Assembly (NCBI GenBank): GCA_004352715.1
Contig: SCFE01000052.1
Location: 1,057,113 to 1,121,112 of the forward strand
Reading direction: 5' to 3'
DNA: 64,000 nt
Source: Hofstenia miamia
Taxonomy: Eukaryota; Xenacoelomorpha; Acoela
The notes under the pieces were generated by a model. The model did not search any database. It was not told the origin of the DNA and saw only the letters and a program-made list of their open reading frames with translations. The number at the start of each line of letters is the position of its first letter. Position 1 is the first letter of the stretch. The position numbers and the translations under genes were made by a program. Shown here piece by piece: positions 1 through 11,909 of the stretch.

Positions 1-447
1 GCAGCATGGAGGCTATTAGTTTGCAAACACTTCTTAGCCATTCATGGGCATATCTCTGTTATTTTCACATTTTGAAGTTAAATATTGACAATGTCCTTTG
101 CAATGTTCAATCTGTTCTAACAAACCTAATCTCTTTAGTCTGCTTTGTGGTGCAGCATGGCAAATTGGTTTATTCTTTCCATGGTTCTGGAAAGTTTGGA
201 CTGTTTATTTTTAAATTGTATGGAATTTATCTTAAAAGATCAGATGAATTCTTTTATGTTCACTTTCAACATGTATTAAATTCTATTGGACAAGTAATCA
301 CTACTGTAACTTGATCTACAAAACATAAAGAGCCTATATCCTGAAGAGGCTTAAGAAAGTGAGGTCTATTTTTTGGCCTGCATAAGGTTTGGGAAAACTG
401 GAAGCACTGGTTTGTGTCATGCGGGTCATAAATTCATTTATTCTTGA
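1..447. other. Unassigned sequence before gap
   Basis: An open frame of 102 codons runs from 6 to 314 on the + strand, but it has no recognisable domain, is composition-driven (T-rich) and its reverse strand is full of stops. I see no splice-bounded exon that fits the dehydrogenase gene just downstream. It is most likely degraded repeat DNA. Confidence 0.3.
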
Positions 448-900
448 NNNNNNNNNNNNNNNNNNNNNNNNNNNNNNNNNNNNNNNNNNNNNNNNNNNNN
501 NNNNNNNNNNNNNNNNNNNNNNNNNNNNNNNNNNNNNNNNNNNNNNNNNNNNNNNNNNNNNNNNNNNNNNNNNNNNNNNNNNNNNNNNNNNNNNNNNNNN
601 NNNNNNNNNNNNNNNNNNNNNNNNNNNNNNNNNNNNNNNNNNNNNNNNNNNNNNNNNNNNNNNNNNNNNNNNNNNNNNNNNNNNNNNNNNNNNNNNNNNN
701 NNNNNNNNNNNNNNNNNNNNNNNNNNNNNNNNNNNNNNNNNNNNNNNNNNNNNNNNNNNNNNNNNNNNNNNNNNNNNNNNNNNNNNNNNNNNNNNNNNNN
801 NNNNNNNNNNNNNNNNNNNNNNNNNNNNNNNNNNNNNNNNNNNNNNNNNNNNNNNNNNNNNNNNNNNNNNNNNNNNNNNNNNNNNNNNNNNNNNNNNNNN
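448..900. other. Assembly gap (453 N)
   Basis: A run of 453 N. It lies 129 bp upstream of the first visible exon of the first dehydrogenase gene, so the missing N-terminal exon of that gene could be inside it or upstream of the window. Open frames crossing it are artefacts. Confidence 0.99.
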
Positions 901-1029
901 TATTTCTTTTTTTAGTTTTCAGCCATATGTGCAGATGAATCTAAAAGATAACTTGACATTACATTGTATTGAAGTTGATTTAAAATTTGTACTTGTTGCT
1001 CTTCTTGAAATTAATGTTTAAGTCTTTAG

Positions 1030-4000
1030 GTCATCCTGGGATGCGTAGATTTTGAATTAGCTGATCAAATTAAGAGCGAGATCATTGATAAAAGTGGTGG
1101 TAGTATTTCAGAAAATCTTTTACTTGTAAAACGTTTGGATCTCAAATCAAAAGAATGCATCAAACACTTTTCAGAGGATGTGCATCAAAGTGTTGACTGC
1201 ATTCATCTTCTGATAAATAATGCAGGTAAATAATTCATTCCATGCATGCTATACAAAAATCATGCGAATTCTCAATGTTTGATTCTCTTTTTTTGAGCTC
1301 TTATATTATTTGTGTAATATAAGGCAGTTGCAAGCTTTTAAATTAGAGCCATATCTTGCAGAGGAGGAATGCTTTCAAAGACTTAAGATTTTCACACAAT
1401 TTTTATGTTTATTCTTTATGACACCTTTCACGTAACATTTTAGTTTGAAATCTACTTAGCTATATAAATATTTTTTTTCAAATATCTTTTTTGAAAATAA
1501 TAATTCTATATCATTGACTAAAAAACTTTAGAGTAATACATGTTAGTAAATTTTTATATTTCGACTGTTAAATATGGGTACACAAAAATACATCATTATA
1601 TAGAGACATTACCAGTACTATGTTTTAATTTTCATAAAAAAACTTTTCATAGGTAATTCTGACCATTTCTGGGTTCTTTTCTTTCGGGAAAACAATAGAA
1701 TACGAATTTTCTTTTACCTCTAAAAAGGAAATTAAACAATTGCTATATTTAAAGTGTAAAAGGAATATCAGTAGCAATATCAGTATCATGGATTTCTACT
1801 ATATATAGCCGAAATTAATTTCAGTACCCATATTAAAGGAGCATTTTTATAATATTTGTAACTCAATAACAGTCTAGTGGATGGTGATTTTTGCCAAACT
1901 ACCCCTTATTTCCATGATAGCTTTCTCTTTTATTTTTTGATATTTGCACCAGGAAATGTTAAGAATTAACAGGTATTCCACCATCTGTTTTCTGAGAATA
2001 GAATTAGTTTAAATGCATCATAGAAACCTTAGTTCTACAGTATTAGTAAAAAAACTACCAAAAATCATATTAAAATGTGCAATACAGTTAATTATTTTCA
2101 AGTAATCATTTTTGGTTGCAGCAATATTTCAAGAAATTCAACATTGCTGTAGCGGTTGTTACTCCTAAATGCAACCAGTTCCTCTATTATTCAACATCCC
2201 GCAACATCCCTGCTACGCCTTATTTGATCAAAATTCAAAATTACTGCAGGTGTTAATGACCCTAACACCACTGTATTGGCAACGTGTTTTGTTACTTCAA
2301 AATAAAAAAAATGTTAATTCGTTTCATAGGAATTTATAAAAGCTATAACACAATAAATAATGCTAGCACAAGCCTATATCAATTATTTTGCAATATTTTA
2401 TATGCAGCAGACATAACTGCTTTGTACAATGATTACATACAGCAAATGAATACAAGCAAGGCAATGCACAGACATTCCATTTCACAACTATCAAGTAACT
2501 TGAATTGTTTTTAAATGTCCTTGTATATATTTTTTAACATTTTGGTAATAATTTTGCGTATTAGAAATTTAAATTTAGTATTAATACTTTGATAGGATTA
2601 AAAATAATTGTTTCGATGCAACATAAAGAATATAATAAAAGGTGGTTTACAAGTTCTTTAACTATTCGAAATTTGGGTTGACATTTTGCAAAATTATTCT
2701 TATATTATTTGAATATTTGCCTTTACAAAATCAATGACAAGTAGAAATACTTACTTTTCTGACAGAGGGCACTAAAAAATATAATTTCTAGGTTTTAGCG
2801 CCAAATATATTTCTAAATACTACTAATTAAATTTGGTTGAATTTTGGTTGCAAATTCAACCGAAATTCTACGTTGCTGCAACAAATAATGTTTATCAGTT
2901 TTACTATCATAAGTATATACTAGTACACATAGATTACAATAATTAAATTTGTATGACTGTTCACCAAACATGTATCATGGCGGGAATCCAACAACAATCT
3001 ACACAACTATAGTCACAATTTTGAAATTCAGTAGGAGGGGCAGAGGCTAGATATCCTGACATAGTAATTGTAGGCACGTCTTGCAAATATTTCTTTCGCC
3101 AAAGTAAACTGAATTTTGTAGGCCTCACAGTGTTTTTATTGTTCAATATTAGCCTTTAAGTATTATATATGCATTGTGAATAGATCATTTTGAATAATAT
3201 TACTACATTTACTAAATTTATTAAATAGATTAAAATTGAAATAGTGAAATTTAGTTGAGTTAGGTGAAACTAAATAAGGTTTTTCTGTACGTTGTTTTGA
3301 TTATCTGTTGCAGAATGGCAAAAATTGAGTTTATTAAAATATTTCAAGCATTATACCCTTTCAAAATATAAAAAGCAGAAAAAATACTACTTACAATATC
3401 CTTATGTATCAAGTCAATTTTTCATGCATTGTTTATAGAATGAGTTTTAATACATTTAGGAGTTATCTCTAATGATAAACGTGTTTCTGATGATGGATTT
3501 GAGAGAACCTTTGCAGTGAATCATTTGGGACATTTTTACTTGACATTCTTGCTCATGGATATTCTTCGATGTTCTGGTGATGACGTCAGGGTTATTAATG
3601 TCAGTTCAGAGTATGTTATATCCCTAGAAATTTATTTATTATTGTTACTGGTTATATTAGAGCTTACAGAATGGGAGCCATAAACTGCGAGGATTTGAAT
3701 TTAGAAAAACGAGGTTATGGGGCTCTTAAAGCCTATTCTCAAAGCAAACTTGCTATTATTCTGTTTACTAAGCAATTGGTGAGAAAATATGCAGGAATTT
3801 CCAGCACTAAATTTTATGTTGTTCACCCTGGAGTTGTTCATACTAACATAAATAAGGATTTGAAATATATAAGAGTATGATTTTAAATACCTCATGATTT
3901 ACTCATAACGAACTTATTGTTAATCTAAATAAAACATTTATTTTAGATTTTGTTCAATACTTTTCAATTCATGTTGAAGTCTGCAAAACAAGGCTCCTAC

Positions 4001-4162
4001 ACTACCCTCTACTGTGCTCTAAGTAAGGATTCTTTAACTAATGGAGCTTATTTCAAGGAGTGCAAAGAAGTAAGTCTTACAGCAAAGGGCTTAGACATGG
4101 ATGTCGCTCAGAAACTTTGGGCAGTATCTTGTGAAATGTTGGAAATTGATTGGATGATATAA
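1030..4162 (+). CDS. Short-chain dehydrogenase/reductase, RDH-like, paralogue 1 (N-terminal exon missing)
   Basis: Four coding exons: 1030-1225, 3460-3610, 3661-3874 and 3947-4162 (stop TAA). All introns are GT..AG and phases match (1, 2, 0). Seen in the protein: NNAG at the end of the first exon, NHLGHF and VSS in the second, AYSQSK (Tyr-x3-Lys catalytic pair) and HPGVVHT in the third, and an RDH-type tail ([16 protein letters not shown]) in the fourth. These are the classical SDR elements: active-site Asn, Ser, Tyr and Lys, with NAD(P)H-dependent oxidation/reduction of a retinoid, steroid or lipid carbonyl inferred from family. The TGxxxGxG cofactor-binding exon is not found in place; the first visible exon starts in phase 0 at the strand after it. 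With a 40-codon first exon like the one at 62.2 kb the protein would be about 298 aa, normal for the family. The codon after the strand reads GCVDF where the paralogue has ACRNV, so the usual Arg-Asn is lost; this may be a diverged or decaying copy. An ATTAAA lies at 4174. Introns are 2234, 50 and 72 bp. Confidence 0.85.
1226..3459 (+). other. Large intron of SDR paralogue 1
   Basis: A 2.2-kb AT-rich intron. It contains a short self-complementary pair (GGTTGCA near 2112 and TGCAACC near 2168) and similar GTTGCAGCAA words near 2870, suggesting old MITE debris. The open frame at 2284-2514 has no recognisable domain. No other gene is seen. Confidence 0.5.
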
Positions 4163-4552
4163 TAGATTTGATGATTAAATAGATTAATAGTGTAAAGTCA
4201 CAAAGCATCATATCAGTTAACTATTAATCTACGCCTACACATACTTTGATTTGCTTAACTCTCATTTGTTGAAGATACCTCTGTATATGAGTTTATTAAT
4301 TATAAAACACTTTTCATGTGTTTGGCATTTGAAGCAATAACTGATTTACAACAAGTTATGAAATTAGTGTCATGGTATTAATATAATTCTCCGTTATCAA
4401 ATTTGCGTCTATTGTTGTAAAACTGCCCAGGCGTTGGATGCTTTCTTTTTCTGTTACCTGAATCAATTGTTTTACAATTGATCAGGGTTTAGCATCTCAA
4501 CATTTTGCCTACAATTCTATAGATTGGTGTACAAGTAGGACCTTAAGCCCAA

Positions 4553-5976
4553 AATGATTTATTTCGGGTAAGACATTAGATGATAAATTCCTCAATTATT
4601 TAGGAAAACTGTGAAATAAATATCCAATTCACTACCAGGGAATATATGCCAATTGTGCTGTTTCAGTGATCGTGATTACTATGTTTCATAAACACTAGTA
4701 TTGCTTGAATTTTTAAATATAGTGGACTAATTGAAATTCTCCAGCAATTGGTAAAACGCTTTTTTAACTTTAACTAAGAAGTTTACAATTGTAGCAAGTA
4801 TATATCCTATACCTGCGAGCTCGTCTTGCTGGGCCTCACTCTAAATGTGAATACGGATACGGATAGTTAGAAATTTATTGTTGAGATGTCATGCAATTCC
4901 TTTACATCATGTACAAAGCAAAGAGCTGTTTGAGAATACAAACGCTAAACAGGTAACTAGGGTTTTGTATTGGTGTTATGTATACATGATGTGAGGCACT
5001 AACAACCGTTAAGGTGAGGTGAGACTTTAGAAATAAACTAGTAACACTATCAAAACTTTATTAAGCTTTTACATTACGTTAACTCTTAACATCAAGTAAT
5101 CATTTGGCATTGGCCAGAGGCGTATTGTTGAAATGGAGTCAGAAACAGAAGTGTTGAAATCATTGTTACCAAAATTACAACAGTAATAGTTGTTGAATTA
5201 ATTAAATTAAGTGCTCGAATGCTATCATTGATATCTGTTGTACAAAGTAGGTTCCTTAAAAATATGTTAATATGAGTAACTAGGGATCACCTGCATAAAC
5301 AGGAGATATTACATAGTGACCCTGAGAGTTCAGTGTGTTTTGCATGTTAAGTTAGGGGTGNAACAGGTAACTAGGGTTTTGTATTGGTGTTATGTATACA
5401 TGATGTGAGGCACTAACAACCGTTAAGGTGAGGTGAGACTTTAGAAATAAACTAGTAACACTATCAAAACTTTATTAAGCTTTTACATTACGTTAACTCT
5501 TAACATCAAGTAATCATTTGGCATTGGCCAGAGGCGTATTGTTGAAATGGAGTCAGAAACAGAAGTGTTGAAATCATTGTTACCAAAATTACAACAGTAA
5601 TAGTTGTTGAATTAATTAAATTAAGTGCTCGAATGCTATCATTGATATCTGTTGTACAAAGTAGGTTCCTTAAAAATATGTTAATATGAGTAACTAGGGA
5701 TCACCTGCATAAACAGGAGATATTACATAGTGACCCTGAGAGTTCAGTGTGTTTTGCATGTTAAGTTAGGGGTGGCTAGGTGTTTCTCCCTCTCTGAAAG
5801 CCAACCATGCGCTTTCTGTCTTGTCAGGTAGCATTTTTCTGGTGGTATGTGACGTTCGGAGATTTAACTCCAGTTGCAAAAGGCCTGTATGCGTGAAGGA
5901 CATGTTCAGGAGATCCATTCCTTTAATTGTTAACCTCACTGGTTTTGTCGATGTCCAGCAGTTGGAATTGTTCTAT
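4553..5976. repeat. Duplicated repeat block, copy 1 (with internal duplication at a single-n join)
   Basis: The sequence from TTTATTTCGGG at about 4556 to the word GGAATTGTTCTATTT at about 5975 recurs at 8064-9069. Within this first copy, 4951-5360 is repeated as 5362-5771 either side of a single n at 5361, so this copy is about 410 bp longer. I cannot assign LTR ends or a coding function. After 5976 the two copies continue into unrelated sequence. Confidence 0.8.
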
Positions 5977-6194
5977 TTTTAAGAGAGTACTTTTTGTGTT
6001 GTTTTGTCGTTTTAGCTTGTCCTTTGTTAGTCCATGTCTACCATTGTTTTTGCGTAAGGTAGTATTCAAACCTTTCAACCCTTTTAGCCTGTTTATAATG
6101 TGTTATTGTCATAACAATTATATTTATTATCATTGTCGAGGAGTCCGTATCCTTATTTTATTGGAGTGAGCCTGCATGCAAGTTCGCGTAGTCT

Positions 6195-6600
6195 TCATTT
6201 CCCCCTGAACCTGGTACAATTGCAGAACCATGGTGAACCCAAGTATACTGAGTACCCTTGAAGTGGCTTCAGCAAGTGAAGTAGAATTTGATGCTGAAAC
6301 TTTGAATATTCCGCCCTATAAGAATAACTGCTTCCAAGAAAGAACAAAACGCCAGTCCCATACAGGTCCTTCAGTTGCATCCCAAGTTTTTCACTGAGTA
6401 GACACTGAGTTAGTATCAGCAGGGATTGCTACATTAACCAAGAGTTTTGCCAGGTGTGAACAAGAGCTACACGAGAAGATCAAGCTGATGAAAGCCTCAA
6501 TTACAAATCTCACTGAAATTAAGGCCACGCCAAGATTATTAAATTCAGTACTTGAGGCAGGCAGCTCATAATCATCAAGAAGCTAGTGTTGCCTGATAAT
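6195..6600 (+). pseudogene. Decayed transposon-like coding remnant
   Basis: Reading the + strand from about 6230, an open stretch gives a hydrophilic protein-like sequence (VNPSILSTLEVASASEVEF, then after an in-frame TGA near 6398, LVSAGIATLTKSFARCEQEL and HEKIKLMKASITNL) that looks coiled-coil-like and amphipathic. The GC content is above the surroundings. It is upstream of the Cys-rich relic at 6631 and could belong to the same or a neighbouring element. No family is recognised. Confidence 0.35.
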
Positions 6601-6630
6601 CTAACACAGAAGCATATGTCATTCTAGATC

Positions 6631-7230
6631 ATGTCATCCTGCCATGCCGAACGTTCTCGCAATCATGATGAAAACCGGAATAAAGTGTGCCTCATTTGTT
6701 TTGGAAAAGCCAAATATCCATTAACCGATGTAATCATTGATCGCATCTATTCATATTTTATCGCGAATTACGACAAAACGGATCAGTGCTTATCCAATGG
6801 AATCTGTGCTAAATTTCGCTCTGATTTACTGAATATAAGTAATGGAAAGCCTTGACAGCTTATCTGTGATTCCAGAAAGACATCAAAGAGAGGAAGAGAT
6901 TTCATTGTTCGTATCAGCTCTTCATGAGTTCAACTTTGTGGTGGATCAAGCTTTTGGGAAACAGCTGGATGATAATTTCGAAATTTCCATCAAATGATTC
7001 CAAGCAGCGTACATGAAGATCGGTCTAAGTGTGACCACAGCTGCACACATTGTGTTTATACATCTCAAGCAATTTTGTAAATTGAAAAAAACAAGTCTTG
7101 GTTCATTTAATGAACAGGCATCAGGAGCTGTTCATTCAGACTTCAGTGAAATGTGAATCTTCACGGCAAAATGAGCGAGTCTCACAACGACTTTCCTAGA
7201 AAATTGCTGGATTGTANTAGTGTCGATTTA
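6631..7230 (+). pseudogene. Relic of Cys-rich 'GIDGGG' transposon protein (internally deleted)
   Basis: Codons from ATG 6631 to the stop at 6855 match the start of the protein at 40580 (shared pattern: DENxNK, CxxC, a Tyr-rich helix, then GICAK.RxxLL). Directly after the stop, from about 6858, the frame continues with a different conserved part: SALHEFNFVVDQAFG, then YMKIGLSVTTAAHIVFIHL, FCKL and LGSFNEQASGAVHSDF. I recognise that block as the C-terminal region of a multi-copy invertebrate transposon protein family that in other genomes follows the same Cys-rich N-terminus. The middle is missing and stops occur in frame (TGA 6855, TGA near 6996, TGA near 7157), so it is dead. A single n sits at 7217. 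Confidence 0.6.
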
Positions 7231-8062
7231 TTCCATTGATGCAATCAATAAAAAGTAAGTGGAACAAGTAGTTTTCTCTGTATTTTTGAGTGAAGAGTGA
7301 TATCTTAAAATGGAGCACTGTCATCATTGGTTATACATGTAATTGGATATGATATTGATTTAATGATTATTGAAATCTTCATGGTAGTGATATCATAACC
7401 ATCCTCTAATTTATTCATTTGATTTGATTTTGAACACATTTATTCGTCGATATTGAATAATATGTTGAATATTATTTTATAAATAGTATGTAAATTACGT
7501 ATCTAGCCCTTTATGATGTCTATGTCCTTTGTAATTTAGTTTTTTCCCTTGTATCAGCTGCATAGAATGATAAATGACAACAAAAAGGCAACTTAGCTGT
7601 CATATAATGCTGTTAAACATCCTGGAATGCATTAAAAATATGATTTATGCATTTTTTGGTCACGAAAAAATATGCGTTTTGTGTACAATTCTGATATCTA
7701 TGATTTTCTCGAAAACAGCTCAATCAGGATTTTGCAGATATATCTTACATATGACTAGAGACCTTGTAGTTACTAAAAATGAACTCCACTAAGGGGTCGT
7801 TTTTTTAATTTTGACTCACCTTCCAGGGAAGTGTGACAGGTAACTGTGAGTATTGAGAGCAGATACAACAAAGGTAGCAATGAAGAAACTGGTCAAAGAA
7901 AATAGATAAAGTAGTTACCAAGGACGATTTAGATAAGGCTCTGAAGCAAGCTCAAGACAAATTAGGAGAGCAGTTGCCAGAAATAATCAAAAAGACCATC
8001 GTTAATAAATCATGTGACGTCCCTCAAAGAGGGCATAGTGCCTATTGAACCTGTAACAGTTA
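7231..8062. other. AT-rich spacer with a short coding remnant
   Basis: Mostly AT-rich non-coding sequence. From about 7895 to 8048 one frame encodes an uninterrupted charged helical segment (KKIDKVVTKDDLDKALKQ followed by LGEQLPEIIKKT), likely a fragment of a transposon gag- or accessory-type protein. It ends at a single-n join (8063). Confidence 0.35.
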
Positions 8063-8063
8063 N

Positions 8064-9069
8064 TTTATTTCGGGTAAGACATTAGATGATAAATTCCTCA
8101 ATTATTTAGGAAAACTGTGAAATAAATATCCAATTCACTACCAGGGAATATATGCCAATTGTGCTGTTTCAGTGATCGTGATTACTATGTTTCATAAACA
8201 CTAGTATTGCTTGAATTTTTAAATATAGTGGACTAATTGAAATTCTCCAGCAATTGGTAAAACGCTTTTTTAACTTTAACTAAGAAGTTTACAATTGTAG
8301 CAAGTATATATCCTATACCTGCGAGCTCGTCTTGCTGGGCCTCACTCTAAATGTGAATACGGATACGGATAGTTAGAAATTTATTGTTGAGATGTCATGC
8401 AATTCCTTTACATCATGTACAAAGCAAAGAGCTGTTTGAGAATACAAACGCTAAACAGGTAACTAGGGTTTTGTATTGGTGTTATGTATACATGATGTGA
8501 GGCACTAACAACCGTTAAGGTGAGGTGAGACTTTAGAAATAAACTAGTAACACTATCAAAACTTTATTAAGCTTTTACATTACGTTAACTCTTAACATCA
8601 AGTAATCATTTGGCATTGGCCAGAGGCGTATTGTTGAAATGGAGTCAGAAACAGAAGTGTTGAAATCATTGTTACCAAAATTACAACAGTAATAGTTGTT
8701 GAATTAATTAAATTAAGTGCTCGAATGCTATCATTGATATCTGTTGTACAAAGTAGGTTCCTTAAAAATATGTTAATATGAGTAACTAGGGATCACCTGC
8801 ATAAACAGGAGATATTACATAGTGACCCTGAGAGTTCAGTGTGTTTTGCATGTTAAGTTAGGGGTGGCTAGGTGTTTCTCCCTCTCTGAAAGCCAACCAT
8901 GCGCTTTCTGTCTTGTCAGGTAGCATTTTTCTGGTGGTATGTGACGTTCGGAGATTTAACTCCAGTTGCAAAAGGCCTGTATGCGTGAAGGACATGTTCA
9001 GGAGATCCATTCCTTTAATTGTTAACCTCACTGGTTTTGTCGATGTCCAGCAGTTGGAATTGTTCTATT
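8064..9069. repeat. Duplicated repeat block, copy 2
   Basis: A near-identical copy of 4553-5976 without the internal 410-bp duplication. It begins immediately after a single n at 8063 and runs to TTGTTCTATTT at 9069, after which it continues into a Ty3/gypsy fragment rather than into the sequence that follows copy 1. The start at an n suggests that one of the two copies is an alternative haplotype or misjoined contig. Confidence 0.8.
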
Positions 9070-9090
9070 TGTAGTATTTGTTTATTGACT

Positions 9091-9596
9091 GAGGTTGATC
9101 ATAAGAGCACCAAGCAATTAGAGGGAACACCACCAATCCTGGATGAAACCATATATTACAATCTGGAACCATGTGAGTTAGAAGGATTGAGAAGCGTATT
9201 AAATAAGAATAAAAAGATCTTCAACTATGGAACTTTGAGTGTAGGGAAACCAAAAGGGAAATGCCCAGTATAGAGACGCTGTCTGATAAACCAATAAGAC
9301 TTCCGATCAGGAGAGTCCCTGAGTCAGAAAATCCATCGCGAAAACACCTTACAAAAGCCAATGGATAATAAAATAATACAGCCAAGTAAAAGACCGTATG
9401 CGGCCCCCACTGTATTTGTGCAAAGGGGAGTAAATTTAGGTTATGCATAGATTATAGGATTTTAAACGCGATAATGATAAAGGATGCTTACCCCCTGCCT
9501 TGTATTGAGGATTTATTGTACGAAGCCAGCGAGTTTAAATATTTTTCTTGCTTGGACCTATGCAAGCCATATTGGCAGGTCCCCATGAACTAGCGA
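9091..9596 (+). pseudogene. Ty3/gypsy-type reverse transcriptase fragment
   Basis: Three frames contribute. First, ILDETIYYNLEPCELEGL with VLNKNKKIF (9135-9273), resembling the pol linker before the RT. Second, MDNKIIQPSKRPYAAPTVFV (from about 9361). Third, CIDYRILNA, then DAYPLPCIEDLL, SCLDL and YWQVPM (about 9440-9590), the conserved fingers/palm motifs of gypsy-type RT. Frameshifts and stops (TAG near 9449, TAG near 9593) show it is dead, and the catalytic YxDD region is absent because the similarity stops at about 9596. Confidence 0.75.
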
Positions 9597-9614
9597 GAGA
9601 TGTGGAGAAAAAGT

Positions 9615-9990
9615 GGGTTTACCCGCGCGGGTGTCGTGCAGTGCGGGTACTGAATTTCAAATGCCAAGCGGGTGAATATTTATATTTTGTTACATGTGTA
9701 ACACTAAACTAATACAATATTAATTACACTATAAAATTTATATAAAATATATATTGAATATAATTTACTCAACTAATACAAAATTAATAGGAAGTCAATT
9801 CGGTGACATACATTTTTTGGCTTAATTACTTGAAATGACAGGCGCCATTTCGAAAATAGCGTGTGTGGGTGAATTTTTCTAACAGACATGCGGGTGCGAT
9901 GCGGTTGCAGGCCCACTCACTGTGGATGCGGTGCAATGCGGTTATAAAAATTTCACCCGCGTCCATCAATGAAATAAATATAAAATCACT
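9615..9990. mobile_element. GC-rich MITE-like element with repeated GCGGGTG words
   Basis: Two GC-rich ends (about 9618-9672 and 9885-9972) flank an AT-rich core. The ends carry many GCGGGT and GCGGTGC words in inverted orientation, for example ACCCGCGCGGGTG on the left and TTCACCCGCGTCCAT on the right. Clustered short GC-rich subterminal motifs are typical of hAT-type non-autonomous elements. Exact ends and target duplication are not resolved. Confidence 0.4.
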
Positions 9991-10059
9991 TAGTAAAATG
10001 GCTTGCTAAATATGTCCAATGTTTTGTTTCTAATAAAATTCTTTGTTTTTAAATAAACA

Positions 10060-11420
10060 CGGAAAACAATCCAATTATGTATTTTTCCAAAATAGAATTT
10101 TCGAACTTACTACATGTATATATTAAACACTTGAAACAATTTTATTGTTTAGAAAATCATTGTGCTACAAAAAACGGAAAACAATTCCAATTCTGAATTC
10201 TCACTTCATTTACATCAACAATCGAAATTATCTGAAAATACATCTTTATTAAGACAAAATTGACGTTATTTTCTAAAGCAAAATTCAATTAATTCAACGC
10301 TTTTGTAATAATTGCAGAAATTTGATCTTATAATAACAATTTTTAATTTCTATAAAAAAAACGGAAAAAATTCTAACTATTCATCGCTAAGAAACCTAAT
10401 AAGAGACTAGTATATATTTTAAAATCACTAATCTTAATCACATTATGCTTTAGAAATTCACACCAGCATGATCGCTTTGTGATTCTGCTAAGCAAGTTTG
10501 AACATTGCTCAATTTCAAATCATTAATTATTTAAATTCACTTATTCAAATACTTTACTAAATATTCCGAAATTTTTATTCTCTAGTATAGTTTATATTTT
10601 TTGAAAAACATGGAAAAATTCCAACTTTGCATTTTTTTAAAATAGCACCATGAACTTAGTATATATAAAAAATTTAAAACAATTTTGACAAATCATTGTG
10701 CTTCAAACCAGCGAAAACACTTCCAATACTGAATTTTAATCAATTTCATTTACCTAAATTTTTTAAATCATTTGAGAATTCATCTGTATTAAAACAAAAT
10801 TCATGATATTCTCAAAGTTGAAATTCATATAGTTCAGTGCTTTTATTATAATTTCAAATTTTGATTTTATCATATCATTTTTTATTTCTAAAAAAACTCG
10901 CAAGAAATTGTACTTGTTCAATGTAATTTGAAAATTATTACATATTTTGTAATTTGAAATCATTTTATTGTTTAGAATCCCATCCAATTGTGATACGGAT
11001 TATCCTGAGTAAATTTGAATTTTTCTTTCTAAAATTTTATCAATTCACTTTCTAGACTGCTTCTATGGAAATTTCAAAATTTCACATAATAATAAAAGCT
11101 TGGAAAAAGTTATAACTATGCATCGCTATAAAATATTACAAAACTTAGCTCATATTTTTAATTTGAAACAATTTTATTGTTTACAAAATCATTACACTGC
11201 GTAAAGGTGCAAAAGTCTGAATTTAGGTCAGTTGAAATTAACTAAATTTTTTAAATTATATTAGAATAAATCTTTATTAAAACAAAATTCCCGATACTCT
11301 CAAAACTAAAATGCACGTAATTCAATGATTTTATTGTATTTTGAGTAATTTGAGTTTATCATTACAATTTTTTATTTTTCATAAAAACAGGAAATAACTA
11401 TGTATCTATATTTCTTTAAT
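10060..11420. repeat. Degenerate tandem array, about 0.5-kb unit, three copies
   Basis: Three diverged units are in direct orientation. A shared anchor, TCTNTATTAANACAAAATT, lies near 10241, 10783 and 11270 (spacings about 542 and 487). Other anchors repeat in the same order: ACGGAAAA or TGGAAAAA near the unit start, AAACAATTTTATTGTTTA, AATTCAACGCTTTTGTAATA, and a T-rich run before the next unit. No protein is encoded; the open frame at 10763-10987 is composition-driven. Confidence 0.6.
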
Positions 11421-11909
11421 TTAGATCATACGTGGCTTTCAAAGAGGAAATTTCGAAGCTAGCATTCCTAAATGGCTAAAACAAAAGCAGTTTGTTCTAC
11501 TTTTTTTAAAATATTTTTTTTGTTGTTTTTAGATCTTTGACAAGAAATGAAGCTATTTTAACCAATAAGCTGAGATCCATATATATGTCAGCAATTACAT
11601 ATCCTGGAATTTTACAACGTGAAACTAAGGGATATAGCTGTTCTTTTTCAAAAGATTGCAAAGAAGTCCAAAATCTGTAGCGCCATTTTAAATCTAATCA
11701 CAATGTAAAAGATAATAAAATAATTACAAAGATTAATATTGTGAGGAAGTATATTTCTTACGTCGAGCCGCAAGAAATGGTGTTCTTTATTTTATGCTCA
11801 ATTAACATTTTTTGCTTTTGGCAGTTAGATTATTTAAAATTTGACTGTGCAAAGTATGCTATGCAATATTAGCAACCAAATTCAATTCTTTAGTTATTTA
11901 AAATTGAAT

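Noticed and set aside
6195-6380. - strand 61-codon frame
   Set aside because: Shadow of the + strand coding remnant at 6230-6420.
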